From positions 186,001 to 250,000 of the forward strand of contig NZ_JAPENL010000003.1 in the NCBI RefSeq assembly GCF_026342015.1: a stretch of DNA of 64,000 bases, in the 5' to 3' direction. Positions 32,495 to 41,000 of this stretch are shown one piece after another (position 1 is the first letter of the stretch; each line of letters opens with the position of its first letter). Source of the DNA: Micromonospora lupini. Its GTDB lineage: Bacteria; Actinomycetota; Actinomycetes; Mycobacteriales; Micromonosporaceae. Below the pieces are notes generated by a model. That model was not told the DNA's origin, ran no database searches, and saw only the letters and a program-made list of their open reading frames with translations. The position numbers were made by a program, and so were the translations under genes.

Positions 32495-34082
32495 CCGACG
32501 ACGCGTCCGACAGCGACTGACCGACCGGACCGGTCGGCTCGGCGGCGAGCGCCACCGGGTCGGCCGGCCGGACGCCGCGCAGCGTCACCAGCGCGGTCAC
32601 CGCGCCCAGGACCATCGCCACCATGGCCGCGATCGCGGCGAGGTGGAGTCCGTCGGTGAAGGCGAACCGGGCGGCGTGCAGCACCGCGTCACCCACCTCC
32701 GCCGGCAGCCCCCGGGTCACGGCCAGGGCGCCGCCGAGCGTCTCACCGGCCGCGCCGCGGGCCTGGTCCGGCAGCCCGGCCGGCAGTTCGTCGAGGACCT
32801 CGCGGCGGTAGATCGCGGCGCCCACGCTTCCCAGGATTGCCATTCCCAGCGCGCCGCCCAGCTCACTGCTCGACTCGGTGAGCGCGGAGGCGACACCCGC
32901 CTGCTCCGCCGGCGCCGCACCGAGGACCAGCTCGGTGACGAGCGACATCACCATCACCAGACCGCCCGCGTACACGCTGGCGCCGAGCAGCAGCAGCCCG
33001 AGCGGCGTCTCGGGCGTGACCCGGGTCAGCACCGCGAAGCCGGCAACGGCGACCGCGAAGCCGGCGCCGATCAGGTACGCCCGCTCGACACGCTGGGCGA
33101 GCGCGGCGGCTGCCGGGGCGACGCCGCCCACCGCGAGGGACGGCACGAGGCTCCACAGCGCCGCCCGCAGCGGGCTCAGGCCGAGCACCAGTTGCAGGTG
33201 CTGGGTGGTGAAGATGGCGAACCCGACCATGGCGAACATCGCCAGCAGGTTGACCGCGAGCGCCCCGGCGAAGCCGTGGTGGCGAAAGAGTGCCAGGTCG
33301 ACCATCGGGTACGCCCGGGTCCGCTGCCGGTGCAGGAAGAGCGCCCCGACGAGCAGGCCGGCGACGACGGCCAGCACCCGGACCGGGCTGACGCCGTCGC
33401 GGGCCATCTCCTTGATGCCGTAGATCACCGGCAGCAGCGCGCCGAGCGACAGCGCCGCGCTGAGCAGGTCGAACCGCCCGCGCACGGCGTTGCGGAACTC
33501 GGGCACCAGGACCGGGGCGAGCAGGAGCAGCAACAGCATCGCCGGGATGTTGATCAGGAAGATGGAGCCCCACCAGAAGTGTTCGAGCAGAACGCCGCTG
33601 AGCACGGGGCCGATGGCGATGCCACCGGTGAGCGTGGCGGTCCAGATGCCGATCGCGGCGCCCCGCTGCTTGGCGTCGTGGAACATGTTGCGCACCAGGG
33701 CGAGGGTGGACGGCATCAGGGTGGCCCCGCCGACGCCGAGCACGGCGCGGGCGGCGATAAGCGTCGCGGCGCTGTCGGCGTACGCGGCGAGTAGGGACGC
33801 GGCGCCGAACGCGGTGGCGCCCAGCAGCAGGAGCCGACGCCTGCCGATCCGGTCGCCGAGGGCGCCCATGGTGATGAGCAGCCCGGCGAGCACGAAGCCG
33901 TAGATGTCGAAGATCCAGAGCTGCTGGGTGGCGCTGGGCCGCAGCTCCTCGCTGATGAACGGGACGGCGAAGTAGAGCACCGACACGTCCATCGAGACCA
34001 GGAGCAGCGGCAGCATCAGCACCGCGAACCCGATCCATTCCCGCCGGCCCGCGCGGGGTGCCTGTGTGGTGGGGGTAGTCAT
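32484..34082 (-). CDS. DHA2-family MFS drug/proton antiporter
   Basis: 532 aa with 14 predicted transmembrane helices. Family signatures include LDVS-like VSMDVSVLYFAVPFI in TM1, GALGDRIGRRRLLLLG (motif A) after TM2, and GGATLMPSTLALVRNMF with the antiporter motif C region later. It exports hydrophobic or cationic compounds by proton exchange. ATG at 34082, GAGGAG upstream. It is divergent from a TetR regulator with a concentric palindrome between them, so it is almost certainly repressed by it and induced by its substrate. Confidence 0.92.
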   Translation of the reverse strand: MTTPTTQAPRAGRREWIGFAVLMLPLLLVSMDVSVLYFAVPFISEELRPSATQQLWIFDIYGFVLAGLLITMGALGDRIGRRRLLLLGATAFGAASLLAAYADSAATLIAARAVLGVGGATLMPSTLALVRNMFHDAKQRGAAIGIWTATLTGGIAIGPVLSGVLLEHFWWGSIFLINIPAMLLLLLLAPVLVPEFRNAVRGRFDLLSAALSLGALLPVIYGIKEMARDGVSPVRVLAVVAGLLVGALFLHRQRTRAYPMVDLALFRHHGFAGALAVNLLAMFAMVGFAIFTTQHLQLVLGLSPLRAALWSLVPSLAVGGVAPAAAALAQRVERAYLIGAGFAVAVAGFAVLTRVTPETPLGLLLLGASVYAGGLVMVMSLVTELVLGAAPAEQAGVASALTESSSELGGALGMAILGSVGAAIYRREVLDELPAGLPDQARGAAGETLGGALAVTRGLPAEVGDAVLHAARFAFTDGLHLAAIAAMVAMVLGAVTALVTLRGVRPADPVALAAEPTGPVGQSLSDASSVSR

Positions 34083-34096
34083 GATCAGCTTCTCCT

Positions 34097-34136
34097 CTGC
34101 GTATGTCGTACGCTGTTATGCGTAGACCATACGCAG
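34097..34136. promoter_or_regulatory. Nested palindromic operator between MFS and TetR genes
   Basis: Outer arms CTGCGTATG (34097-34105) and CATACGCAG (34128-34136) are a perfect inverted repeat. Inner arms TACGC (34109-34113) and GCGTA (34120-34124) share exactly the same centre (34116.5). GCGTA/TACGC thus occurs four times, an arrangement expected for two TetR dimers binding one site. It covers the divergent promoters and lies 8-15 bases from the regulator's open frame. Confidence 0.75.
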
Positions 34137-34164
34137 AACTAGGATGGCGAAGCAAGGAGGAAAT

Positions 34165-34926
34165 GTGGCGGCGAAGACAGACGACAGCGGGCCGGTACTC
34201 CCGCCGGCGATCGAGAGCGCGTGGGGGCTGCGGGACCGACCACCCAAGGGCCCCCGGCCGGGCATGAGCGTGCCCACCATCGTGGACGCCGCCGTACGCG
34301 TGGCCGACGCCGACGGCCTGGCGGCCGTCTCGATGAGTCGGGTGGCCAAGGAGCTGGGCGCCGCCACCATGGCCCTCTACCGGTACGTCGGATCGAAGGA
34401 CGAGCTGCTCATGCTCATGGTGGACACCGGTTACGGCCCCTCCCCCGGGCCGCCTCCGCCCCAGGACGACTGGCGTGCCGGCCTCACCCGCTGGGCCTGG
34501 GCCGAGCACGAGGTTCTCCGGCAACGGTCCTGGCTGCTGCACGTGCCGATCAGCGGCCCACCGATCACCCCGCAGCAGCTCGGCTGGATGGAGGACGGGC
34601 TGCGCTGCCTCGACGGCACCACCCTCGCCGAGGGCGAGAAGATGTCGGTGCTCCTGCTGATCACCGGGTACGTCCGCAACGAGGCCACCCTCACGTCGCA
34701 GATCGCCGAGGGCAGCCGGGCGGCCGGCGTCGAGCCCGGCGAGATGATGCCGGCGTACGGTCGGCTGGTGGCCCGGCTCATCGACAGTGCCCGCTTCCCC
34801 GCGCTGCACCGCGTGCTGAGCGCCGGTGTGCTCAACCAGGACGACGACCCCGACGACGAGTTCACCTTCGGCCTGGACCGGATCCTCGACGGCGTCGAGG
34901 CGCTGATCCGACGCCGGGCGGGCTGA
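34165..34926 (+). CDS. TetR-family transcriptional repressor
   Basis: 253 aa. An N-terminal helix-turn-helix (IVDAAVRVADADGLAAVSMSRVAKELGAATMALYRYVGSKDELL, about 35-80) and a TetR_C_1-type ligand domain with the GMxxVL pattern typical of TetR/drug sensors. GTG at 34165 is preferred because AAGGAGG ends 4 bases upstream; an in-frame ATG at 34144 would be nearly leaderless and overlap the ribosome site. Probably represses the divergent DHA2 pump and itself through the palindrome at 34097. Confidence 0.9.
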   Translation: MAAKTDDSGPVLPPAIESAWGLRDRPPKGPRPGMSVPTIVDAAVRVADADGLAAVSMSRVAKELGAATMALYRYVGSKDELLMLMVDTGYGPSPGPPPPQDDWRAGLTRWAWAEHEVLRQRSWLLHVPISGPPITPQQLGWMEDGLRCLDGTTLAEGEKMSVLLLITGYVRNEATLTSQIAEGSRAAGVEPGEMMPAYGRLVARLIDSARFPALHRVLSAGVLNQDDDPDDEFTFGLDRILDGVEALIRRRAG

Positions 34927-34939
34927 GCGAGGAGCCCCG

Positions 34940-35974
34940 ATGCTGCCGAGAGACACCATCGACACCACGGTCCTGCCGCCGGGCGAACGGTTCGGCATGT
35001 GGCTGGACCTGATCGCGCGCACCTCGGTGCCGGTGCGGATCCACTCCGGGCACAGCCACAACTTCGCCGCCCGCGCCGACTTCATCGGGCTCGGGCCGAT
35101 CGAACTGGTGCAGTACGAGTACCCGTCGCTGGACGTCACCCGGACCCGGAAGCTGGTCCGGCAGTCCGACCGGGAGTTGTACATCCTCGCCCTCACCACC
35201 GGCGGCATCGGCGCGTCCAGCCAGGACGGTCGCCGCAGCGAGATCCTGACCGGCGAGTTCACCTTCTACGACGCGTCCCGGCCGCACGACGTGCGCCACC
35301 ACGCGACGGAGCCGGAACGGGACCAGGCCACCTCGATCATCACGATGATCCCGCACTCCGCGCTGCCGCTGCCACCACAGCGGATGGCCGCCCTCTACGG
35401 AGGCCGGATGTCCGGCAGCGAGGGCATCGGGGCGCTGCTGGCGCAGTTCCTGCACCGGGTGACCGGGCACCCCGAGGAGTATCACGCCGCCGACGCAGGC
35501 CGGCTCGGCGCGGTGGGGCTCGACCTGGCCACCACAATGCTCGGCCGGCACCTCGCCGCCGAGGACGCCGTGCCGACCGAGGTCCGCCGCCGGGCGCTGC
35601 TCACCCAGGTGCAGTCGTACGTCCACCGTCACCTGGGCGACGCGACGCTCGGCCCCCAGGCCGTCGCGGACGCCCACCACATCTCGCTGCGCACACTGCA
35701 CCGCCTCTTCGAGGCCGAGAACTCCACCGTGGCGTCGTACATCCGAGACCTTCGGCTCGCCCGGTGCCGACGCGACCTGACCGACCCGACGCTGCGGGCC
35801 CAGCCCGTGCAGGTCATCGCGGCGCGGTGGGGATTCGGCGACAAGGCCCACTTCAGTCGGGTGTTCCGGGCGGCGTACGGAATGGGTCCGCAGGCGTGTC
35901 GCGACGGCGACGCGCTTGCGGCGCGGGCCGTCAACCACCTGGCGTCCAGAGTCAACTCGTCCGGGACAGACTGA
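34940..35974 (+). CDS. AraC-family transcriptional regulator
   Basis: 344 aa: an N-terminal AraC-binding-like sensor domain (about 15-190) and a C-terminal double helix-turn-helix (SYVHRHLGDATLGPQAVADAHHISLRTLHRLF ... AARWGFGDKAHFSRVFRAAYGMGP). It starts 13 bases after the tetR stop (ATG 34940, GAGGAG upstream), so the two are probably cotranscribed. Inducer and targets are unknown; nearby candidates are the pump or the heptose operon end. Confidence 0.92.
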   Translation: MLPRDTIDTTVLPPGERFGMWLDLIARTSVPVRIHSGHSHNFAARADFIGLGPIELVQYEYPSLDVTRTRKLVRQSDRELYILALTTGGIGASSQDGRRSEILTGEFTFYDASRPHDVRHHATEPERDQATSIITMIPHSALPLPPQRMAALYGGRMSGSEGIGALLAQFLHRVTGHPEEYHAADAGRLGAVGLDLATTMLGRHLAAEDAVPTEVRRRALLTQVQSYVHRHLGDATLGPQAVADAHHISLRTLHRLFEAENSTVASYIRDLRLARCRRDLTDPTLRAQPVQVIAARWGFGDKAHFSRVFRAAYGMGPQACRDGDALAARAVNHLASRVNSSGTD

Positions 35975-36048
35975 CCACTGACGTGGCCCGAGGCGGCGCC
36001 CCCGCACCGGGGCTCGACGACGGCCACGAACGGGGGCCGTGGCGAGGC

Positions 36049-36071
36049 GCCCGCCGCGGGGTGCGGCGGGC
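36049..36071. terminator. Hairpin between convergent araC-type and topoisomerase genes
   Basis: GCCCGCCGC (36049-36057) pairs with GCGGCGGGC (36063-36071) around GGGGT. The 169-base convergent spacer is extremely G+C rich and also holds ACGGCC/GGCCGT (about 36019-36041). No coding frame is supported in it. Probably the terminator of the heptose operon. Confidence 0.6.
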
Positions 36072-36143
36072 GGCCGCCCGGTGCCGCCCCCGGGCCGAGA
36101 CCCCGGCCCCGTCGCTTCCCCCCAGGATCGTCGGCGGGGCCGG

Positions 36144-37127
36144 TCAGGCCCTCTCCAGCAACTCCAACACGATCCGTTCGACCTCCTCGCGTGGGGCGCC
36201 CGGGTCGAGCGGCGCCACCACGTCGTCGTGGTAAAGGTCGACGACCCGGGGATCCACGTAGGACGTCCGCGCGACCGTGGGGGTGTTGCCCAGCAGGTCG
36301 GCCACCGCCCGCATCACCGCCGCCACCGCCCTGCGCCGGGCGGTGACCGAGCGGGCCGGGTCGGCCACGGCCAACTCGGCGGCGGCCAGCACCGTGGCGT
36401 GCCAGGTGCGGAAGTCCTTGGCGGTCATCTCGCCGCCACTGGCCTCGCGCAGGTAGCCGTTGACCTCGTCGCTGCGCACGTCGCGCCAGTCCCGGCCGTC
36501 CCAGTAGCCGAACAGCCGGTCCGCCCGACGGCGACGCCGCCGCAGGTTGACAAGCACCTCGCACAGCTCCGGGTCCTCGATCCGACGCACCTGCTCGATG
36601 CCGCCCTTGGCCGGGAACTCGAAGACCACGCAACCGCCGCGCCTGCGGGCGTGCTCGGGGCGCAGGGTGGACACCCCGAACGTCGGGTCGTCGCCGGCCG
36701 CGTACTGGTCGCTGCCGACCCGGAACATCCCCATGTCGAGCAGGCGGGCCACGGTGGCCAGCACCCGGTCCCGACCCAGCCCACGCCCGCCCAGGTCCTG
36801 CCCCACCCGTTCCCGCAGCGCCGGCAGCCGCCGGGCCACCTCAAGCATGTGGTCGAACTTGGCCGCGTCCTGCTTCTCCCGCCACACCGGGTGGTAGACG
36901 TACTGCTTGCGGCCGGCCGCGTCGATGCCTGTCGCCTGGATGTGCCCGTTCCGGTGCGGCGCGATCCACACGTTCTGCCAGGCCGGGGGGATCACCAGCT
37001 CCCGCAGCCGCGCCAGGGTCGCGGGATCCCGTACGGCGGCACCGCTCGGATCGACGAAGGTCCAGCCCCTACCGCGCCGGCGTCGCCCGTAACCGGGCCG
37101 ACCCGGGTCGCTACGCCGCAACCGCAC
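36144..37127 (-). CDS. DNA topoisomerase IB (bacterial type)
   Basis: 327 aa. The N-terminal IPPAWQNVWIAPHRNGHIQATGIDAAGRKQYVYHP block and the catalytic core with FRTWHATVLAA and the active-site Tyr in TSYVDPRVVDLY (about residue 290) are the poxvirus-like/bacterial TopIB signature. The enzyme relaxes supercoils through a 3'-phosphotyrosine. GTG at 37127; its first 17 bases overlap the 3' end of the GT9 gene, making it the last gene of the heptose operon by position. A functional link to sugar synthesis is unlikely; it is probably a read-through passenger. Confidence 0.92.
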   Translation of the reverse strand: MRLRRSDPGRPGYGRRRRGRGWTFVDPSGAAVRDPATLARLRELVIPPAWQNVWIAPHRNGHIQATGIDAAGRKQYVYHPVWREKQDAAKFDHMLEVARRLPALRERVGQDLGGRGLGRDRVLATVARLLDMGMFRVGSDQYAAGDDPTFGVSTLRPEHARRRGGCVVFEFPAKGGIEQVRRIEDPELCEVLVNLRRRRRRADRLFGYWDGRDWRDVRSDEVNGYLREASGGEMTAKDFRTWHATVLAAAELAVADPARSVTARRRAVAAVMRAVADLLGNTPTVARTSYVDPRVVDLYHDDVVAPLDPGAPREEVERIVLELLERA

Positions 37128-38064
37128 CGGACACCCGCGCCGCCCTCTCCACCTCGTCCACGGCGGTCAGCACCTCGTCGAGGCGCAGGGCAATCAATGT
37201 CGGGTGGCTTCCTACCCCGTCCCACTGGCGCCAATCCCCCGCACCGACCCAGAGCGCCCGGTGTCGGGGCCGGTCCGACGGCGGCCCCCACGCCGCCGGA
37301 GGCACCGGCCCGAAGAGCACCACCGACGGGGTCCCGTACGCGGTGGCCAGGTGGGCCACACCGGTGTCCCCGCTGACCACCAGCCGGGCATCGGCGACCA
37401 GCGCGGCAAGCGCGTCGAGGTCGGTCCGGCCGGCCAGCACGGCGTCCGGCGACAGGCCGGCGGCGTCGGCGACCCGGGCGGCCAGCGCGTGTTCGTCCGC
37501 CGACCCGGTGACCAGCACCCGGTGCCCCCGTTCGTCGAGCGCCCGGGCCAGCGCGGCGAACCGTTCGGCGGGCCACCGCTTGGCGGGCACCTTGCTGCCC
37601 GGGTGCAGCACTGTGGCGCCGGCCGGCCGGCCCGTCGAGCCCGGTCGGCGCAGGCCGAGGTCGCCGCGGTCGGACGGGATGTCGTACCAGGACAGCAGCC
37701 GGCACCAGCGGTCCACCTCGTGCTCGTCGTCGACCCACAGCGGCCCGTCGCCGAACCCGGCGTCGGCGTTCGCGAAGGCGACCAGGCGCCGCGGGCGTGC
37801 GGCGGCCAGCAGCCGGTGCGACTGCGGGCCGCGCCCGTGCAGGTTCACCGCGACCTCCGGGACGGGGCCGGGCCAGGACGGCCCGTCCAGGCCGGCGGTG
37901 TCCACCAACCGGTCGACGCCACCCACCAGGTCGACGAGCGGGGCCAGGCCGGCGGGCGCGGCGAGCGCCAGCTCCCTACCGGGGTACGCGGCCCGCAGCG
38001 CCCGCAGGGCGGGCACCGCGGTGACCAGGTCGCCGACGCCGAGGGCGCGCAGCACGAGGATCAC
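37111..38064 (-). CDS. GT9 heptosyltransferase-like glycosyltransferase
   Basis: 317-aa GT-B enzyme. VILVLRALGVGDLVTAVPALRAL is the GT9 N-terminal motif; HPGSKVPAKRWP (donor/acceptor loop) and SGDTGVAHLATAYGTPSVVLFGP are the C-terminal signature shared with WaaC/WaaF-type heptosyltransferases, which use ADP-heptose. GTG at 38064 overlaps the SDR stop as GTGA. Together with hldE and gmhA in the same operon this is a strong candidate heptosyltransferase, with a non-LPS acceptor. Confidence 0.88.
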   Translation of the reverse strand: MILVLRALGVGDLVTAVPALRALRAAYPGRELALAAPAGLAPLVDLVGGVDRLVDTAGLDGPSWPGPVPEVAVNLHGRGPQSHRLLAAARPRRLVAFANADAGFGDGPLWVDDEHEVDRWCRLLSWYDIPSDRGDLGLRRPGSTGRPAGATVLHPGSKVPAKRWPAERFAALARALDERGHRVLVTGSADEHALAARVADAAGLSPDAVLAGRTDLDALAALVADARLVVSGDTGVAHLATAYGTPSVVLFGPVPPAAWGPPSDRPRHRALWVGAGDWRQWDGVGSHPTLIALRLDEVLTAVDEVERAARVSGAVAA

Positions 38065-38762
38065 GGGTACGACGTCTCCTGCTCGGCGCAGACCACCAGC
38101 TCGCGCACCGCGCAGCCGGGCGGCTGGTTGAGCGCGAACATGATCGCAGCGGCCGTGTCGACGGGGTCGTTGAGGATGGCGTCCGGCCCCGGCCGGTACT
38201 GCGGGTCGCGCTCGTCGAAGAACGCGGTGCGCATCCCACCGGGAACGAGCAGGGTGACCCCGACCTGGCCGGCAAGCTCGGCGGCCAGGGCGCGGGTGAA
38301 CCCGACCACGCCGAACTTCGCCGCGCAGTACGCAGTGGCGTCGCTGACCGCCTTGACGCCCAAAGTGGAGGCGACAGTGACGATGCGACCCCCCGAGGTC
38401 AGCAGGAACGGCAGCGCGGCCCGGATCACCGCCGCGGTGGCCAGCAGGTCCACGGCGACGATCCGGTCCCAGGTCTCCCCCGGCACGTCGAGGAGCCGAC
38501 CCGGCACGTCCATGCCGGCGGCCGTGACCACCGCGTCCAGGCCGCCGGCCTGCTCGGCGAGGTGCTGGGTGGCCACCTCGGCGGCGCGGGTGTCGGCGAG
38601 GTCGCACTCGGTCCAGGACACGCCGTCGACAGGTGGCTGCCGGTCCAGCACGAGCGGGCGGCCACCGGAGGCGGCCACCGCCGCGACCACCGCCGCGCCG
38701 AGCCCGCTGGAGCCGCCGGTCACCAGGACCGTGGGCCCGGCGCCGGACCTCGTGGCGGTCAT
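38061..38762 (-). CDS. Short-chain dehydrogenase/reductase
   Basis: 233-aa classical SDR: TGGSSGLG cofactor motif (about 16-23), a catalytic Ser in VTVASTLG and Tyr-x3-Lys in AYCAAKFG. It is not an extended SDR and does not resemble HldD, the ADP-heptose 6-epimerase. It overlaps hldE upstream (ATGA) and GT9 downstream (GTGA), so it belongs to the heptose operon. A plausible role is oxidation, reduction or epimerisation of the sugar nucleotide, but this is inference. Confidence 0.88.
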   Translation of the reverse strand: MTATRSGAGPTVLVTGGSSGLGAAVVAAVAASGGRPLVLDRQPPVDGVSWTECDLADTRAAEVATQHLAEQAGGLDAVVTAAGMDVPGRLLDVPGETWDRIVAVDLLATAAVIRAALPFLLTSGGRIVTVASTLGVKAVSDATAYCAAKFGVVGFTRALAAELAGQVGVTLLVPGGMRTAFFDERDPQYRPGPDAILNDPVDTAAAIMFALNQPPGCAVRELVVCAEQETSYP

Positions 38763-40294
38763 CGGGTGCGCTCCCGCGTCGTCGACACCGGCACGGCGAC
38801 GCCGGCCGGCTGCTGCGCCCGCCCGCCCGCGTCGCTGGCCGGCCCGGCCGAGCGGGCGATCAGGTCGCTTGTGGAACGACCGTCCAGGTACGGCACCACC
38901 ACCGTGTTCCCGCCCCAGCGGCGCAGGACCTCCGCCTCGGGAAGCCCGACCGCGTCGTCGCCGCCTGTCGCGTAGTCGCCGCCCTTGACCCAGACGTCCG
39001 GGCGCAGCCAGGACAGCACCGCCTCCGGCGTCGGCTCGTCGAAGACGAGGACCGCGTCGACGCAGCTCAGCGCGGCCAGCAGCCGGGCACGATCGCCCTC
39101 GGCCATGACCGGCCGGTCCGGCCCCTTCAACCCGGCCACGCTGGTGTCGGAGTTCACGCAGACGATCAGAGCGTCGCCGAGCTGCCGGGCGGCCTGCAGC
39201 GTGGCCACGTGCCCGGCGTGCAGCAGGTCGAAGCAGCCTCCGGTGGCCACCACCGTGCCGCCGGCGCCCCGCACCTCGGCGAGCAGCGTGGCGACCGCCG
39301 CGACGCCCACCCGCTCACCACCCGGGCCGGCGACCCCGTGCCCGCTCGCCGGTCCGCGGTTCGATGATCCCGCCCGCACGACACGCGGAGACGGCTGCTC
39401 CGGTGGCGGCAGGGCCGTGGCCACTCCCCCACCCGCCACGTACGCGGACGCCTCGGCGACCGCCACCTGCACCGCCTCGGAGACCAGCGCGCCCTGGGCC
39501 AGCGCGAAACTGGCCGCGGCGGCGAACCGGTCACCGGCCCCACAGGTGTCGCCCTCGGCGCTGCCCGGGGTGGGCACCACAAGCGGCGTCGATCCGGCGT
39601 GGCAGAGCAGTGCGCCGTCCCCGCCCAACGTCACGGCGACCGCGCCCGCCCGCCATCGCCGACGCAGCCCCTGCGCGCCCCGGGACGCGGTGGCCAGCCG
39701 GGACGCGCCGGGCAGCGCGGGGACCAGCTCGCGCACCTCGGACTCGTTCGGAGTGACCAGGTGCACGCCGGGCACCGCCGCCGGACCGCGCGGGTGCGGG
39801 TCCCACACGACTGGCGCGCGGGTGGCGGCCAGCGCGGCGCGCAACGCGGGCTGGCGGGCCACCCCCCGGCCATAGTCGCTGACCAGCACCGCCGACGCCG
39901 TGGCGAGCACCCGCAACACCTCGTCGGAGGGCTGGCCCGGCTCATCGGAGGCGCCGCCCCGGTCGTGCCGCAGCAGCACCCGGCCCCGCGCCCGCAGCCG
40001 GATCTTCTCCGGCGTGGCGCCGGACAGGCTCAGCGGGTACACCCGCACGCCTGCGGCGGCGAGCAGCGCACTGAGCCGCGCGCCCCCGGCGTCGTCGGCG
40101 AGGGCGGTGACCAGCACCACGTCGGCGCCCTGCGCGGCCGCGAACACCGCCGCGAGGCCGGCGCCGCCGGGCCTGTCGACGGCCGAGGTCTCGTCGAGCA
40201 CCGGCACCGGGGAGTCCGGGCAGAGGCGGTTCACCACCCCTTCCACGTCCCGGTCGAGCAGGGTGTCCCCGACCACCACCACCGGTCCCCTCAC
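38759..40294 (-). CDS. hldE: HldE-type bifunctional heptose-7-phosphate kinase / heptose-1-phosphate adenylyltransferase
   Basis: 511 aa in two domains. The N-terminal PfkB kinase (1-315): GDTLLDRDVEGVVNRLCPDSPVPVL, NESEVREL, and GDTCGAGDRF with the catalytic Asp. The C-terminal nucleotidyltransferase (350-490): GCFDLLHAGHVATLQAARQLGD with the HxGH motif, VNSDTSVAGLKGP, RPDVWVKGGDY and DGRSTSDLI, all matching E. coli HldE. It makes heptose 1,7-bisphosphate and later ADP-D-glycero-beta-D-manno-heptose. GTG at 40294 follows GAGGAGGA; 17 bases after gmhA. Confidence 0.93.
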   Translation of the reverse strand: MRGPVVVVGDTLLDRDVEGVVNRLCPDSPVPVLDETSAVDRPGGAGLAAVFAAAQGADVVLVTALADDAGGARLSALLAAAGVRVYPLSLSGATPEKIRLRARGRVLLRHDRGGASDEPGQPSDEVLRVLATASAVLVSDYGRGVARQPALRAALAATRAPVVWDPHPRGPAAVPGVHLVTPNESEVRELVPALPGASRLATASRGAQGLRRRWRAGAVAVTLGGDGALLCHAGSTPLVVPTPGSAEGDTCGAGDRFAAAASFALAQGALVSEAVQVAVAEASAYVAGGGVATALPPPEQPSPRVVRAGSSNRGPASGHGVAGPGGERVGVAAVATLLAEVRGAGGTVVATGGCFDLLHAGHVATLQAARQLGDALIVCVNSDTSVAGLKGPDRPVMAEGDRARLLAALSCVDAVLVFDEPTPEAVLSWLRPDVWVKGGDYATGGDDAVGLPEAEVLRRWGGNTVVVPYLDGRSTSDLIARSAGPASDAGGRAQQPAGVAVPVSTTRERTR

Positions 40295-40310
40295 GCTGTC
40301 CTCCTCATCC

Positions 40311-41000
40311 TCACGCGTCGACCTGCTGTCCGGCCCCACCGTCGAGCACCACCTCGACCCCGGTCCGCACCGGCCCGGACGCGAGCCGACCGGCCGGCGC
40401 CGGCTCGGCGGGCACGCGTCCGGCACCGGCGGCGGCCAGTTCCTGTTCGAGGTACTCGCAGATCAGGTGGCTGGTCACGAGATGCAGCTCCTGGACGACC
40501 TGACTGTCGGCCGACGGCACGGCGAGCACCTCGTCGCAGGCGTCGGCGAGAGGGTTGGGGGCGGGCCCGGTCAGCGCCCACGTGGTGAGGCCGGCATCGC
40601 GCGCGGCGTGCGCGGCGGTGAGCAGGTTGGGGCTGGTGCCGCTGGTGCTGAGCAGCAACAGGACATCGCCGGGGCGGCCGTGGGCACGAACCTGGCGGGC
40701 GTAGATGTCGGCGTATCCGTAGTCGTTGGCGATTGCGGTCACGGCGCTGGTCTCGGCGTGCAGGGCGATGGCCGACAGGGGCTGGCGGTCGTCGTGCAGC
40801 TTGCCCACCAGCTCGGCGGTGAGGTGCTGGGCCTCGGCGGCGCTGCCACCGTTGCCGGCCACCAGCAGCCGTCCGCCGCCGGCCAGCCGGTGCGCCAGGT
40901 CAGCGCCCCAGCGCGCCAGTTGCGGTTCACACCGGCGGTAGGGCGTCAGTGCCGCGGCGAGGTTGGTCAGGTGCTCGTCGAGCGGGCTGCCCGCCGGCAT
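40311..41000 (-). CDS. gmhA: GmhA-type sedoheptulose-7-phosphate isomerase
   Basis: 229 aa with a SIS domain. GNGGSAAEAQHLTAELVG carries the catalytic Glu, TAIANDYGYADIYARQV and LSTSGTSPNLL line the sugar-phosphate site, and QELHLVTSHLICEYLEQEL holds the catalytic His region; all match GmhA rather than GlmS-like SIS proteins. A ~35-residue C-terminal extension is not part of the family. It converts sedoheptulose 7-phosphate to D-glycero-D-manno-heptose 7-phosphate. Its ATG shares one base with the stop of the upstream GT4 gene. Confidence 0.92.
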   Translation of the reverse strand: MPAGSPLDEHLTNLAAALTPYRRCEPQLARWGADLAHRLAGGGRLLVAGNGGSAAEAQHLTAELVGKLHDDRQPLSAIALHAETSAVTAIANDYGYADIYARQVRAHGRPGDVLLLLSTSGTSPNLLTAAHAARDAGLTTWALTGPAPNPLADACDEVLAVPSADSQVVQELHLVTSHLICEYLEQELAAAGAGRVPAEPAPAGRLASGPVRTGVEVVLDGGAGQQVDA

